Part shown: piece after piece, positions 22,429 to 33,200 of the stretch
Layout of the letters: each line of letters opens with the position of its first letter
Numbering within the stretch: the stretch's first letter is position 1
Assembly: GCA_023091665.1 (NCBI GenBank)
Contig: JALJCQ010000001.1
Coordinates: forward strand, 2,728,001 to 2,792,000
DNA from: Pythium myriotylum
Lineage: Eukaryota > Oomycota > Peronosporomycetes > Pythiales > Pythiaceae
Reading direction: 5' to 3'
Length of the DNA stretch: 64,000 nt
Translations under genes and position numbers: made by a program
Notes under the pieces: model-generated
What the model saw: only the letters and a program-made list of their open reading frames with translations
Told to the model about the DNA's origin: nothing
The model's database searches: none

Positions 22429-22467
22429 GTTCACAGCTCCCACAACCGTTTTGGCGCAAGCAAAGCC

Positions 22468-23212
22468 ATGGAAGGACCGCGACTGCCCGCGCGCGGGTAT
22501 ATAGTAGTATCTCTTGATCTAGACCCTAAGATCATCCAGCAAGCTCTAGAGGAGCCGACTGAGCGCAGTTACATCCCCGTTTTTGGGAAAGTGCACGGCA
22601 AAAAGACCCAAAGAGGCTTTAGTCAAGGGAAAAAAAAGTCAATACGGCTGCTCAACGAGCAATCAATGCGGCTCTAAGGGAGCTTGTGAGACTGGTGGGC
22701 CCCCGTTGGACCCCGTCCACCTTTTCATTCATAAAGGCCCTCCCTGGTGGAGCTATTCAAGAAGCTCATCACGACTATACTACAGAAGATCATGATAGGG
22801 CACCTACTGTCGGCGGCAATGGATGTATTCCAGGCTCGGCGATTGTGGCGCTGGAAGAGGGAGCGACTCTGTGTGTCTTCAAGGGGGTATTTTGCGACAA
22901 AGACCCGGTCTGTGAGGCGTATGTGAGCACCCACCGGGATATGCGCTCATTTTTCGTGGCGACCTGGTACACAGTGGTGCGGCATACACCACTATAAATC
23001 ATCGTTTCCACTGCTATCTGGCTGTTGATGACAAAGAATGGGTGCCTGATGTCGTTGAAGATGCTCTCCCAAAAGTATTCTTGTGCAACTGGGAGGGGTG
23101 TGGTCATTTTGACGACGACAGTAACCGCATTTGTAACCATCGTTACTACTGCAAGTATAACCCTCAAGGTGACGACAACAGGATGAAGAAGCGCATCAAA
23201 CGTATTAATTAA
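22468..23212 (+). pseudogene. 2-oxoglutarate/Fe(II)-dioxygenase-like protein with C-terminal Cys/His motif (broken)
   Basis: From the ATG at 22468 (MEGPRLPARG) the reading runs to an A-homopolymer near 22630, where it shifts frame. It continues through LPGGAIQEAHHDYTTED, which contains the iron-ligand H-x-D. It shifts again at the T-run near 22950 into GDLVHSGAAY, which would supply the distal histidine of the double-stranded beta-helix fold. The C-terminal part has cysteines and histidines in the pattern CNWEGC...CNHRYYC, a possible zinc site. Both frameshifts sit in homopolymers, so they could be sequencing errors; otherwise this is a pseudogene. The TAA stop at 23210-23212 is formed by the TTAA target of the neighbouring piggyBac-type MITE. 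Family assignment is from motif reasoning only. Confidence 0.5.
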
Positions 23213-23537
23213 CCCTTTCGTGGTCATAATTTTTGCAATAGGAATAGTATCAGTTTACAAAAGTAAAGTATATAAGCTGCAGAGGAGAACAAATTGTTCC
23301 CTTCTGGAAATGACGTTATACATATTTCGTACTGTGTTTTGTAACAAAAAATTTACAAAAAGCTACAATACGGAATAACTCGCCTTCCTGACCAATTGTT
23401 TTTGACTCAGACTTTATCAGAAACCTATCCACTTTTGCCAAACGGAACAAATTGTTCCCTTTTGAGGGACGTTCCAACTACCCACTTTTGCAAACACATC
23501 AGAAGGGCAAAAAAATGTACCATTTACCACGAAAGGG
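23213..23537. mobile_element. piggyBac-type TTAA MITE, family A, intact copy
   Basis: A 325-bp element with ends CCCTTTCGTGGT and ACCACGAAAGGG, flanked by TTAA at 23209-23212 and 23538-23541. Palindromic motifs of the type GAACAAATTGTTC occur near both ends. It is the uninterrupted relative of the split copy at 15007-16325, in the opposite orientation. It has no coding capacity and would depend on a piggyBac transposase in trans. Confidence 0.85.
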
Positions 23538-23630
23538 TTAACCCTTTCGCAATCAACCTTGTAAATTTTGCACGTTCCGAGGGTTTCTCATAAGACGGTG
23601 TGATTGATCCCTCTGAACGTGCAGATTTTA

Positions 23631-25201
23631 CACTTTGCGCCAAACGTTTTTGAAAATTCGGGTTTTCGCACCGATCGGACCGAATGAGTGGCTAAAACGC
23701 GAACCAATACCACTGGATTGTAGCAAATCAAATTCTGCGTCGATTGGTACAGCTCGCAGCACCGAACTCGGTTTGGAGCCGAAGCTGCGTTCGATTTATC
23801 AAAACACGGTTGAAAATCGAGTGTGGGAAAGAATCGGGAAGAAATTTTTGACGAGCGTAATTAAGCTTTTGACGAGCGCTACAGCGGTTGCAAATGCGCG
23901 GGAACACTTCCCGCGCATTTGGGCTCTTTGGCAAGCTTCTCTGCATTTCGGAAAGATGCCCCGACCTCCCAAAATCACCTCTCCCGTTCGACGTGCGGCT
24001 CGCGCCCTCCGCGACTGCGGTTTCACGCTCACTGCCATCCGTGAGCGCCTCGAGCTTAGCGTGGGAAGCGTCCACAATGCCCTCAACGGGTCGCCATCGT
24101 TGGAGACTCCAAAAGCGCTCGGTAGACCACGCAAAATTGATGAACGAACCCAGCGACAACTCGTACGTCACGCCGTTTCTGGTGCTGGGAACTCTAAAAA
24201 GCTTCGTGAGCTATTCAAAGTTGCCGCGTCGCCGCGTACTGTCCAACGCTGCTTCCAGGAGGTCCCATGGCTGAAGTTTAAGAAGCCACGACGCGCCCCG
24301 AAGCTCGAGCGCCACCACATCCGCAAGCGATTCGCATGGGCCCAAGAGCACAAGGACCTGGACGCGTTCTTCTGGGCGGGAGTGATGTTTTCTGACGAGA
24401 AGCGTTGGCGGCGTGACGGTCCAGACGGTGGGAGGCGTTGGATGGACACACGTGCTCCCCCGCCTCTCGATTGGCGACGCCAATGTGGTGGGGGTTCCAT
24501 CACGTCATGGGGCGGCTTTTGTGGCGCGAAAAAGACGGCCCTCCACTTCTTCGACGGCACCGTCGACGCGAGGACGTACGTGGCAACGCTCGAGGAGCGT
24601 TTGCTCACCGTGTTCGACCCCGAGATACATATCTTCCAGCAAGACAATGCGTCCGCACACTCTGCTCGGTACACCAAGGCCTGGTTCCGGGCCAAAAATA
24701 TGGAAGTTCTACCGTGGCCAGCGAAGTCCCCGGACTTAAATCCGATTGAGAACGTCTGGAGCTACCTCACGCAGAAGGTCTACGAGAATGGGCGGCAGTA
24801 CGAGCCGTTTGACGACCTCAAAATCGCCATCAGCAAGGCCTGGGACGAGATGCCCGATTCCTACCTGTCCACACTCGTCCAATCGATGCCCAGGCGAGTA
24901 CAAATGGTTCTAGAGGCGCGTGGAAAGAACATTCCATACTAGGCAAGCCAAGGATACGTCTTAATAGACTTCGTTGCATTGCTTCGGTGTCCCAAAACTT
25001 GTCCTCGGATGTTGCATTGTGTAGCCATTCCAGAAAATTTCTGATTTTGTTGGACCCACGCCTCACTGGCAACTGCTTTGGGTACCAATCGATGCAGAAT
25101 TTGATTTGCTACAATCCAGTGGTATTGGTTTGCGTTTTAGCCACTCATTCGGTCCGATCGGTGCGAAAACCCGAATTTTCAAAAACTTTTGGCGCAAAGT
25201 G
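23631..25201 (+). mobile_element. Tc1/mariner transposon, 1571 bp, complete
   Basis: Long terminal inverted repeats of about 120 bp (23631-23750 and 25082-25201) differ at about three positions. Termini are CACTTTGCGCC and its complement, and the TA target is duplicated at 23629-23630 and 25202-25203. The related element at 60770 shows the uninterrupted target, with a single TA at 60857-60858 in the same context. One intact transposase gene occupies the centre. Confidence 0.92.
23956..24942 (+). CDS. Tc1/mariner transposase (DD34E), intact
   Basis: A 328-aa protein from the ATG at 23956 (MPRPPKITSP), the usual size for Tc1-type transposases. The N-terminal ~110 residues are helix-turn-helix DNA-binding domains, including a GRPRK hook near residues 56-60. 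The catalytic triad is visible as D147 (FSDEKRW), D230 (FQQDNASAH) and E265 (LNPIENVW). There are 34 residues between the second aspartate and the glutamate, so DD34E. A glycine-rich patch (GGGSITSWGGF, about 178-188) is typical of the family. The frame is open for 107 codons further upstream through the TIR, but MPRPP fits the family start. There is no stop, frameshift or intron. It would cut and paste the element by recognising the 120-bp ends, and it may still be functional. Confidence 0.92.
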   Translation: MPRPPKITSPVRRAARALRDCGFTLTAIRERLELSVGSVHNALNGSPSLETPKALGRPRKIDERTQRQLVRHAVSGAGNSKKLRELFKVAASPRTVQRCFQEVPWLKFKKPRRAPKLERHHIRKRFAWAQEHKDLDAFFWAGVMFSDEKRWRRDGPDGGRRWMDTRAPPPLDWRRQCGGGSITSWGGFCGAKKTALHFFDGTVDARTYVATLEERLLTVFDPEIHIFQQDNASAHSARYTKAWFRAKNMEVLPWPAKSPDLNPIENVWSYLTQKVYENGRQYEPFDDLKIAISKAWDEMPDSYLSTLVQSMPRRVQMVLEARGKNIPY

Positions 25202-25458
25202 TACACGTTTTACAAAACCAGTCCTTGAAGTTTCGCAAAATCTCAACAAAACCTCAAAATCTTCCAAGGTTAAATAACAATAATCTCGAAACTTGTTTGG
25301 ATTTTTGCGATGTTTTATTACAAAAGGTGGTATACTTGCGGAAAACTTCACCTGTCGCAATTCCAGAACGTGTAAAATTTACACGATCTGGAAATTTTGA
25401 CTTGATTAAAGTATCCATACAATCCCTGTTTGCACGGAGGTGATTGCGAAAGGGTTAA

Positions 25459-25880
25459 TACATTAATACATGGTTTTCTTGCGGTTCAACATGTTCTGTA
25501 TTTGGTCAGATCTGTACTATTAAACATGTCTCTTAGTTGAAGTGGGAGAGCAAATAGAATATGTATATTGTTTTCGTTTATGGTGCCCTCTTTTTCTTAT
25601 CCCGCCACACTATCATGAAATATAGAAATAAGTCGGGGGCATTTCTAGCACATAACCTTAGGTTTCTATCCAGTAATGTTGACACCAGCAACATGATCTC
25701 GATTCACAGCACGAGCAAGATCTTCTGCTTCGTAGTCACGATGATCATCATCGCTAAAACGTGCTGTCCACAGTCACACGCCGTCATCCGAGATACGAAA
25801 ACCAACGACGGTCCCGACAAAGTGGCTAGTCCTAAGTTAGCTCCCATGCCAACATCCACCTCGTCGAGGAGCTTCGAATG
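25459..25880. other. flank left of the Merlin element, probable far side of the MULE
   Basis: AT-rich DNA without a recognisable gene of its own. It ends with TTCGAATG (25873-25880), the left target duplication of Merlin. The sequence on the far side of Merlin (the first array unit) is the MULE C-terminal region, so this stretch should be the original continuation of that MULE. I could not identify a MULE terminal repeat here. Confidence 0.4.
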
Positions 25881-27288
25881 GGCTCTCCTTACTTAACAGT
25901 CCACATTGGTTAAATAGAATCGTACTTCAACGAATCGTACTTACATGAAGTTATGCAGTACAAGTACTCGTACTTAGACGAGCTGTGCCACTACTTGTCA
26001 GTGGTGAACCGAGCAGGGTGCTTCACGATGACGCGAACCAACCGAAGTACTCATTGACGGGAGCTTGCGGCTGGAAGTACCAGCTGCGCCAGAGCATCTC
26101 GTCGATAAGCGCCGCCGCCAGCTTCTTGGGAACGCCGCGCATGACCTTGATGTGGCGCTTCAGCTTGGCCTCCCAACAGCCCTCGATGCCATTGGTGTGG
26201 GCCCCTGTTGTGGGGTCCACAGTTCTTGGAGTGGTTCACGTACGTGTGGCGGTAGCGGAGCGCCTCGAGCAGTGGGTTGTTCTCGAGCGTGTGCAAGGTC
26301 ACAGTTCCGTTCTTCTTTCGCCCCTCTGAAACGTAGGACGCGAACATGTCGCTAATAATGTGTGTCCTACAGAGCTCATAACGGAACCATAAGAAAGAGA
26401 ACTCCAGCAAGAAACATAAACACGTACTCTGGGCGGATGTAGCGTGCGATCTGTGCACACAAGGTTGGCTTCGTGCGGTTCTCGTATGTGACGATCGCAA
26501 ACCACTTCTTGCTCGTGCGGTCGAAGCCGCCAAACACCCAGAAGTCAGGATGCTGCTTGCCTCTGTTGTACTTGGACTATTTTTTCAATGACGTCACGTC
26601 AATCTCCACGACATGGCCAGGTCCGCCGACCTGCGAGTGCAAAAACAAATGTTAAATGGTGCGGAGACGAGTAGTCTCAGAGGATACGTACAATCATGTC
26701 GCAATCGATCATCTCCTTGCTGCAGTAGCCGCGGCAGATGCCGTACCATTCGGTGACAGCCTTCTGGCTCACCGAGCACAGCTGGGCGGCTGTTGTTACC
26801 GCCGTGCCAATCGCAAAATGATAGAGAAGCTCACGCAGCAGCGCAGGGTGAGACGGCTGTGGAAGAACACCGTCCCCGATCGCAGGCTGAGGGCCTTGCG
26901 GTACTCTGTATTGTTACAGCGCCAGAGGCGCCGGTTCTTGTCGACCCTCATGGGGCCTGTGCACGTCGGGCAGGCCATGGAGGTGGGCAGCAAGCCGACC
27001 TCCATGCACCACGCGATCACAGCGTCACCCGAGGCCTGTGTGCACACGTTCATGACGAGATCGTGTGCGTACAGGCCCATGTTGGCCACCAGGTACTCGT
27101 AGGTGCACGGCTCCATGCGGACTGTTACTTCCCTTGATGGTCGATTTTTGTGTGACTGTCTGGAGGGCAGGGGGGGACTTTGGGCGGGAGGCATTTGGGC
27201 GGCAAAGGGGGTTGTTTGAACTCGACCCCGGTACACTGCATGTTCTACTAAGTACGTATCAGTTGTGGACTGTTAAGTAAGGAGAGCC
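25881..27288 (-). mobile_element. Merlin (IS1016-like) DNA transposon, 1408 bp
   Basis: Terminal inverted repeats of 25 bp (25881-25905 and 27264-27288, beginning GGCTCTCCTTACTTAACAG) match perfectly. They are flanked by the 8-bp duplication TTCGAATG at 25873-25880 and 27289-27296. A transposase of the IS1016/Merlin type lies on the minus strand. The last 81 bp of the element (27208-27288), with its terminal repeat, are also the first part of every unit of the adjacent tandem array. Confidence 0.9.
26023..27116 (-). pseudogene. Merlin transposase (two introns, broken)
   Basis: It starts at the ATG at 27116 (MEPCTYEYLVANMG). A zinc-ribbon-like N-terminus (CPTC...WRC) is followed by a helix-turn-helix region (AAQLCSVSQKAVTEWYGICR). 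The DDE core follows with GGPGHVVEID, HPDFWVFGGFDRTSKKW, ISDMFASY, YVNHSKN and TGAHTNGIEGCW, the order and spacing of IS1016/Merlin enzymes. Two 61-nt GT-AG introns are apparent at 26631-26691 and 26367-26427. Damage: a frameshift near 26848, an in-frame TAG at about 26580 just after VEIDVTSLKK, and a 1-nt frameshift near 26218. The gene is therefore probably dead, although the element's ends are perfect. Confidence 0.8.
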
Positions 27289-30200
27289 TTCGAATGCACG
27301 GGCTGACCGGGCCGTCTGACGAAAAGGCGAGTCAAACGTCCACGTCGAAGTAACCTTCCTGCCCCCCTCCACCGCAAGACCGGGGCCACGTCTCCGGGGT
27401 CTGCCCGGACCGCGGTGAACTGGAACCCCTGCCATTGCTGCATCCAGGTCGATAAGTCAGTGGATACGCAGCGTGACAAGTACGTGAGAGCATACCCAGC
27501 CAGAGCGGGCGTTGGCTTTCCAAGCGCACCGAAGACATGAGCGAACCTGTCTGACGGCGTCGTCTTCTCAAACGCGGGGGAGGTCGAATGGCTCTTGAGG
27601 CAGCCGGCGAAGTATCGTCACTCGGTGACGGGAGAGGACTTCGTATCGAAGCTCTTCTGCTGTGATACCGTCTGAAATAACGCTTTCCAGGGACGCTGAG
27701 AACCGCTTTGCGCGTGCTGAGCACCGATGACGTTCCCAGGCCGTGCAATGTAGCGACGAGAATTGAACAACAGGGCGACGACACGGCGGATGCGACCTCT
27801 CCCTCGATGAAGGCGCCGATAGTTACTTGAGTTCGTGAGTAGCTGAGCCTTAGCTAGGGGTTGTTTGAACTCGACCCCGGTACACTGCATGTTCTACTAA
27901 GTACGTATCAGTTGTGGACTGTTAAGTAAGGAGAGCCTTCGAATGCACGGGCTGACCGGGCCGTCTGACGAAAAGGCGAGTCAAACGTCCACGTCGAAGT
28001 AACCTTCCTGCCCCCCTCCACCGCAAGACCGGGGCCACGTCTCCGGGGTCTGCCCGGACCGCGGTGAACTGGAACCCCTGCCATTGCTGCATCCAGGTCG
28101 ATAAGTCAGTGGATACGCAGCGTGACAAGTACGTGAGAGCATACCCAGCCAGAGCGGGCGTTGGCTTTCCAAGCGCACCGAAGACATGAGCGAACCTGTC
28201 TGACGGCGTCGTCTTCTCAAACGCGGGGGAGGTCGAATGGCTCTTGAGGCAGCCGGCGAAGTATCGTCACTCGGTGACGGGAGAGGACTTCGTATCGAAG
28301 CTCTTCTGCTGTGATACCGTCTGAAATAACGCTTTCCAGGGACGCTGAGAACCGCTTTGCGCGTGCTGAGCACCGATGACGTTCCCAGGCCGTGCAATGT
28401 AGCGACGAGAATTGAACAACAGGGCGACGACACGGCGGATGCGACCTCTCCCTCGATGAAGGCGCCGATAGTTACTTGAGTTCGTGAGTAGCTGAGCCTT
28501 AGCTAGGGGTTGTTTGAACTCGACCCCGGTACACTGCATGTTCTACTAAGTACGTATCAGTTGTGGACTGTTAAGTAAGGAGAGCCTTCGAATGCACGGG
28601 CTGACCGGGCCGTCTGACGAAAAGGCGAGTCAAACGTCCACGTCGAAGTAACCTTCCTGCCCCCCTCCACCGCAAGACCGGGGCCACGTCTCCGGGGTCT
28701 GCCCGGACCGCGGTGAACTGGAACCCCTGCCATTGCTGCATCCAGGTCGATAAGTCAGTGGATACGCAGCGTGACAAGTACGTGAGAGCATACCCAGCCA
28801 GAGCGGGCGTTGGCTTTCCAAGCGCACCGAAGACATGAGCGAACCTGTCTGACGGCGTCGTCTTCTCAAACGCGGGGGAGGTCGAATGGCTCTTGAGGCA
28901 GCCGGCGAAGTATCGTCACTCGGTGACGGGAGAGGACTTCGTATCGAAGCTCTTCTGCTGTGATACCGTCTGAAATAACGCTTTCCAGGGACGCTGAGAA
29001 CCGCTTTGCGCGTGCTGAGCACCGATGACGTTCCCAGGCCGTGCAATGTAGCGACGAGAATTGAACAACAGGGCGACGACACGGCGGATGCGACCTCTCC
29101 CTCGATGAAGGCGCCGATAGTTACTTGAGTTCGTGAGTAGCTGAGCCTTAGCTAGGGGTTGTTTGAACTCGACCCCGGTACACTGCATGTTCTACTAAGT
29201 ACGTATCAGTTGTGGACTGTTAAGTAAGGAGAGCCTTCGAATGCACGGGCTGACCGGGCCGTCTGACGAAAAGGCGAGTCAAACGTCCACGTCGAAGTAA
29301 CCTTCCTGCCCCCCTCCACCGCAAGACCGGGGCCACGTCTCCGGGGTCTGCCCGGACCGCGGTGAACTGGAACCCCTGCCATTGCTGCATCCAGGTCGAT
29401 AAGTCAGTGGATACGCAGCGTGACAAGTACGTGAGAGCATACCCAGCCAGAGCGGGCGTTGGCTTTCCAAGCGCACCGAAGACATGAGCGAACCTGTCTG
29501 ACGGCGTCGTCTTCTCAAACGCGGGGGAGGTCGAATGGCTCTTGAGGCAGCCGGCGAAGTATCGTCACTCGGTGACGGGAGAGGACTTCGTATCGAAGCT
29601 CTTCTGCTGTGATACCGTCTGAAATAACGCTTTCCAGGGACGCTGAGAACCGCTTTGCGCGTGCTGAGCACCGATGACGTTCCCAGGCCGTGCAATGTAG
29701 CGACGAGAATTGAACAACAGGGCGACGACACGGCGGATGCGACCTCTCCCTCGATGAAGGCGCCGATAGTTACTTGAGTTCGTGAGTAGCTGAGCCTTAG
29801 CTAGGGGTTGTTTGAACTCGACCCCGGTACACTGCATGTTCTACTAAGTACGTATCAGTTGTGGACTGTTAAGTAAGGAGAGCCTTCGAATGCACGGGCT
29901 GACCGGGCCGTCTGACGAAAAGGCGAGTCAAACGTCCACGTCGAAGTAACCTTCCTGCCCCCCTCCACCGCAAGACCGGGGCCACGTCTCCGGGGTCTGC
30001 CCGGACCGCGGTGAACTGGAACCCCTGCCATTGCTGCATCCAGGTCGATAAGTCAGTGGATACGCAGCGTGACAAGTACGTGAGAGCATACCCAGCCAGA
30101 GCGGGCGTTGGCTTTCCAAGCGCACCGAAGACATGAGCGAACCTGTCTGACGGCGTCGTCTTCTCAAACGCGGGGGAGGTCGAATGGCTCTTGAGGCAGC

Positions 30201-33200
30201 CGGCGAAGTATCGTCACTCGGTGACGGGAGAGGACTTCGTATCGAAGCTCTTCTGCTGTGATACCGTCTGAAATAACGCTTTCCAGGGACGCTGAGAACC
30301 GCTTTGCGCGTGCTGAGCACCGATGACGTTCCCAGGCCGTGCAATGTAGCGACGAGAATTGAACAACAGGGCGACGACACGGCGGATGCGACCTCTCCCT
30401 CGATGAAGGCGCCGATAGTTACTTGAGTTCGTGAGTAGCTGAGCCTTAGCTAGGGGTTGTTTGAACTCGACCCCGGTACACTGCATGTTCTACTAAGTAC
30501 GTATCAGTTGTGGACTGTTAAGTAAGGAGAGCCTTCGAATGCACGGGCTGACCGGGCCGTCTGACGAAAAGGCGAGTCAAACGTCCACGTCGAAGTAACC
30601 TTCCTGCCCCCCTCCACCGCAAGACCGGGGCCACGTCTCCGGGGTCTGCCCGGACCGCGGTGAACTGGAACCCCTGCCATTGCTGCATCCAGGTCGATAA
30701 GTCAGTGGATACGCAGCGTGACAAGTACGTGAGAGCATACCCAGCCAGAGCGGGCGTTGGCTTTCCAAGCGCACCGAAGACATGAGCGAACCTGTCTGAC
30801 GGCGTCGTCTTCTCAAACGCGGGGGAGGTCGAATGGCTCTTGAGGCAGCCGGCGAAGTATCGTCACTCGGTGACGGGAGAGGACTTCGTATCGAAGCTCT
30901 TCTGCTGTGATACCGTCTGAAATAACGCTTTCCAGGGACGCTGAGAACCGCTTTGCGCGTGCTGAGCACCGATGACGTTCCCAGGCCGTGCAATGTAGCG
31001 ACGAGAATTGAACAACAGGGCGACGACACGGCGGATGCGACCTCTCCCTCGATGAAGGCGCCGATAGTTACTTGAGTTCGTGAGTAGCTGAGCCTTAGCT
31101 AGGGGTTGTTTGAACTCGACCCCGGTACACTGCATGTTCTACTAAGTACGTATCAGTTGTGGACTGTTAAGTAAGGAGAGCCTTCGAATGCACGGGCTGA
31201 CCGGGCCGTCTGACGAAAAGGCGAGTCAAACGTCCACGTCGAAGTAACCTTCCTGCCCCCCTCCACCGCAAGACCGGGGCCACGTCTCCGGGGTCTGCCC
31301 GGACCGCGGTGAACTGGAACCCCTGCCATTGCTGCATCCAGGTCGATAAGTCAGTGGATACGCAGCGTGACAAGTACGTGAGAGCATACCCAGCCAGAGC
31401 GGGCGTTGGCTTTCCAAGCGCACCGAAGACATGAGCGAACCTGTCTGACGGCGTCGTCTTCTCAAACGCGGGGGAGGTCGAATGGCTCTTGAGGCAGCCG
31501 GCGAAGTATCGTCACTCGGTGACGGGAGAGGACTTCGTATCGAAGCTCTTCTGCTGTGATACCGTCTGAAATAACGCTTTCCAGGGACGCTGAGAACCGC
31601 TTTGCGCGTGCTGAGCACCGATGACGTTCCCAGGCCGTGCAATGTAGCGACGAGAATTGAACAACAGGGCGACGACACGGCGGATGCGACCTCTCCCTCG
31701 ATGAAGGCGCCGATAGTTACTTGAGTTCGTGAGTAGCTGAGCCTTAGCTAGGGGTTGTTTGAACTCGACCCCGGTACACTGCATGTTCTACTAAGTACGT
31801 ATCAGTTGTGGACTGTTAAGTAAGGAGAGCCTTCGAATGCACGGGCTGACCGGGCCGTCTGACGAAAAGGCGAGTCAAACGTCCACGTCGAAGTAACCTT
31901 CCTGCCCCCCTCCACCGCAAGACCGGGGCCACGTCTCCGGGGTCTGCCCGGACCGCGGTGAACTGGAACCCCTGCCATTGCTGCATCCAGGTCGATAAGT
32001 CAGTGGATACGCAGCGTGACAAGTACGTGAGAGCATACCCAGCCAGAGCGGGCGTTGGCTTTCCAAGCGCACCGAAGACATGAGCGAACCTGTCTGACGG
32101 CGTCGTCTTCTCAAACGCGGGGGAGGTCGAATGGCTCTTGAGGCAGCCGGCGAAGTATCGTCACTCGGTGACGGGAGAGGACTTCGTATCGAAGCTCTTC
32201 TGCTGTGATACCGTCTGAAATAACGCTTTCCAGGGACGCTGAGAACCGCTTTGCGCGTGCTGAGCACCGATGACGTTCCCAGGCCGTGCAATGTAGCGAC
32301 GAGAATTGAACAACAGGGCGACGACACGGCGGATGCGACCTCTCCCTCGATGAAGGCGCCGATAGTTACTTGAGTTCGTGAGTAGCTGAGCCTTAGCTAG
32401 GGGTTGTTTGAACTCGACCCCGGTACACTGCATGTTCTACTAAGTACGTATCAGTTGTGGACTGTTAAGTAAGGAGAGCCTTCGAATGCACGGGCTGACC
32501 GGGCCGTCTGACGAAAAGGCGAGTCAAACGTCCACGTCGAAGTAACCTTCCTGCCCCCCTCCACCGCAAGACCGGGGCCACGTCTCCGGGGTCTGCCCGG
32601 ACCGCGGTGAACTGGAACCCCTGCCATTGCTGCATCCAGGTCGATAAGTCAGTGGATACGCAGCGTGACAAGTACGTGAGAGCATACCCAGCCAGAGCGG
32701 GCGTTGGCTTTCCAAGCGCACCGAAGACATGAGCGAACCTGTCTGACGGCGTCGTCTTCTCAAACGCGGGGGAGGTCGAATGGCTCTTGAGGCAGCCGGC
32801 GAAGTATCGTCACTCGGTGACGGGAGAGGACTTCGTATCGAAGCTCTTCTGCTGTGATACCGTCTGAAATAACGCTTTCCAGGGACGCTGAGAACCGCTT
32901 TGCGCGTGCTGAGCACCGATGACGTTCCCAGGCCGTGCAATGTAGCGACGAGAATTGAACAACAGGGCGACGACACGGCGGATGCGACCTCTCCCTCGAT
33001 GAAGGCGCCGATAGTTACTTGAGTTCGTGAGTAGCTGAGCCTTAGCTAGGGGTTGTTTGAACTCGACCCCGGTACACTGCATGTTCTACTAAGTACGTAT
33101 CAGTTGTGGACTGTTAAGTAAGGAGAGCCTTCGAATGCACGGGCTGACCGGGCCGTCTGACGAAAAGGCGAGTCAAACGTCCACGTCGAAGTAACCTTCC

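Larger units (their letters stand above)
23542..25454. mobile_element. piggyBac-type TTAA MITE, family B, carrying a Tc1/mariner insertion
   Basis: Ends CCCTTTCGCAATCAA and TTGCGAAAGGG type are flanked by TTAA at 23538-23541 (shared with the family A element) and 25455-25458. Its sequence matches the copy at 60770-61315, apart from the Tc1/mariner element at 23631-25201 and a shorter foldback half. Removing the insertion leaves about 340 bp. Repeats of the type GTGTAAAATTTACAC occur inside. Confidence 0.85.

Noticed and set aside
25561..25896. A 111-codon plus-strand frame with a hydrophobic stretch that could look like a secreted effector
   Set aside because: It runs into the Merlin target site and terminal repeat, has no RxLR or similar motif near an N-terminal signal peptide, and lies in the expected flank of the MULE.
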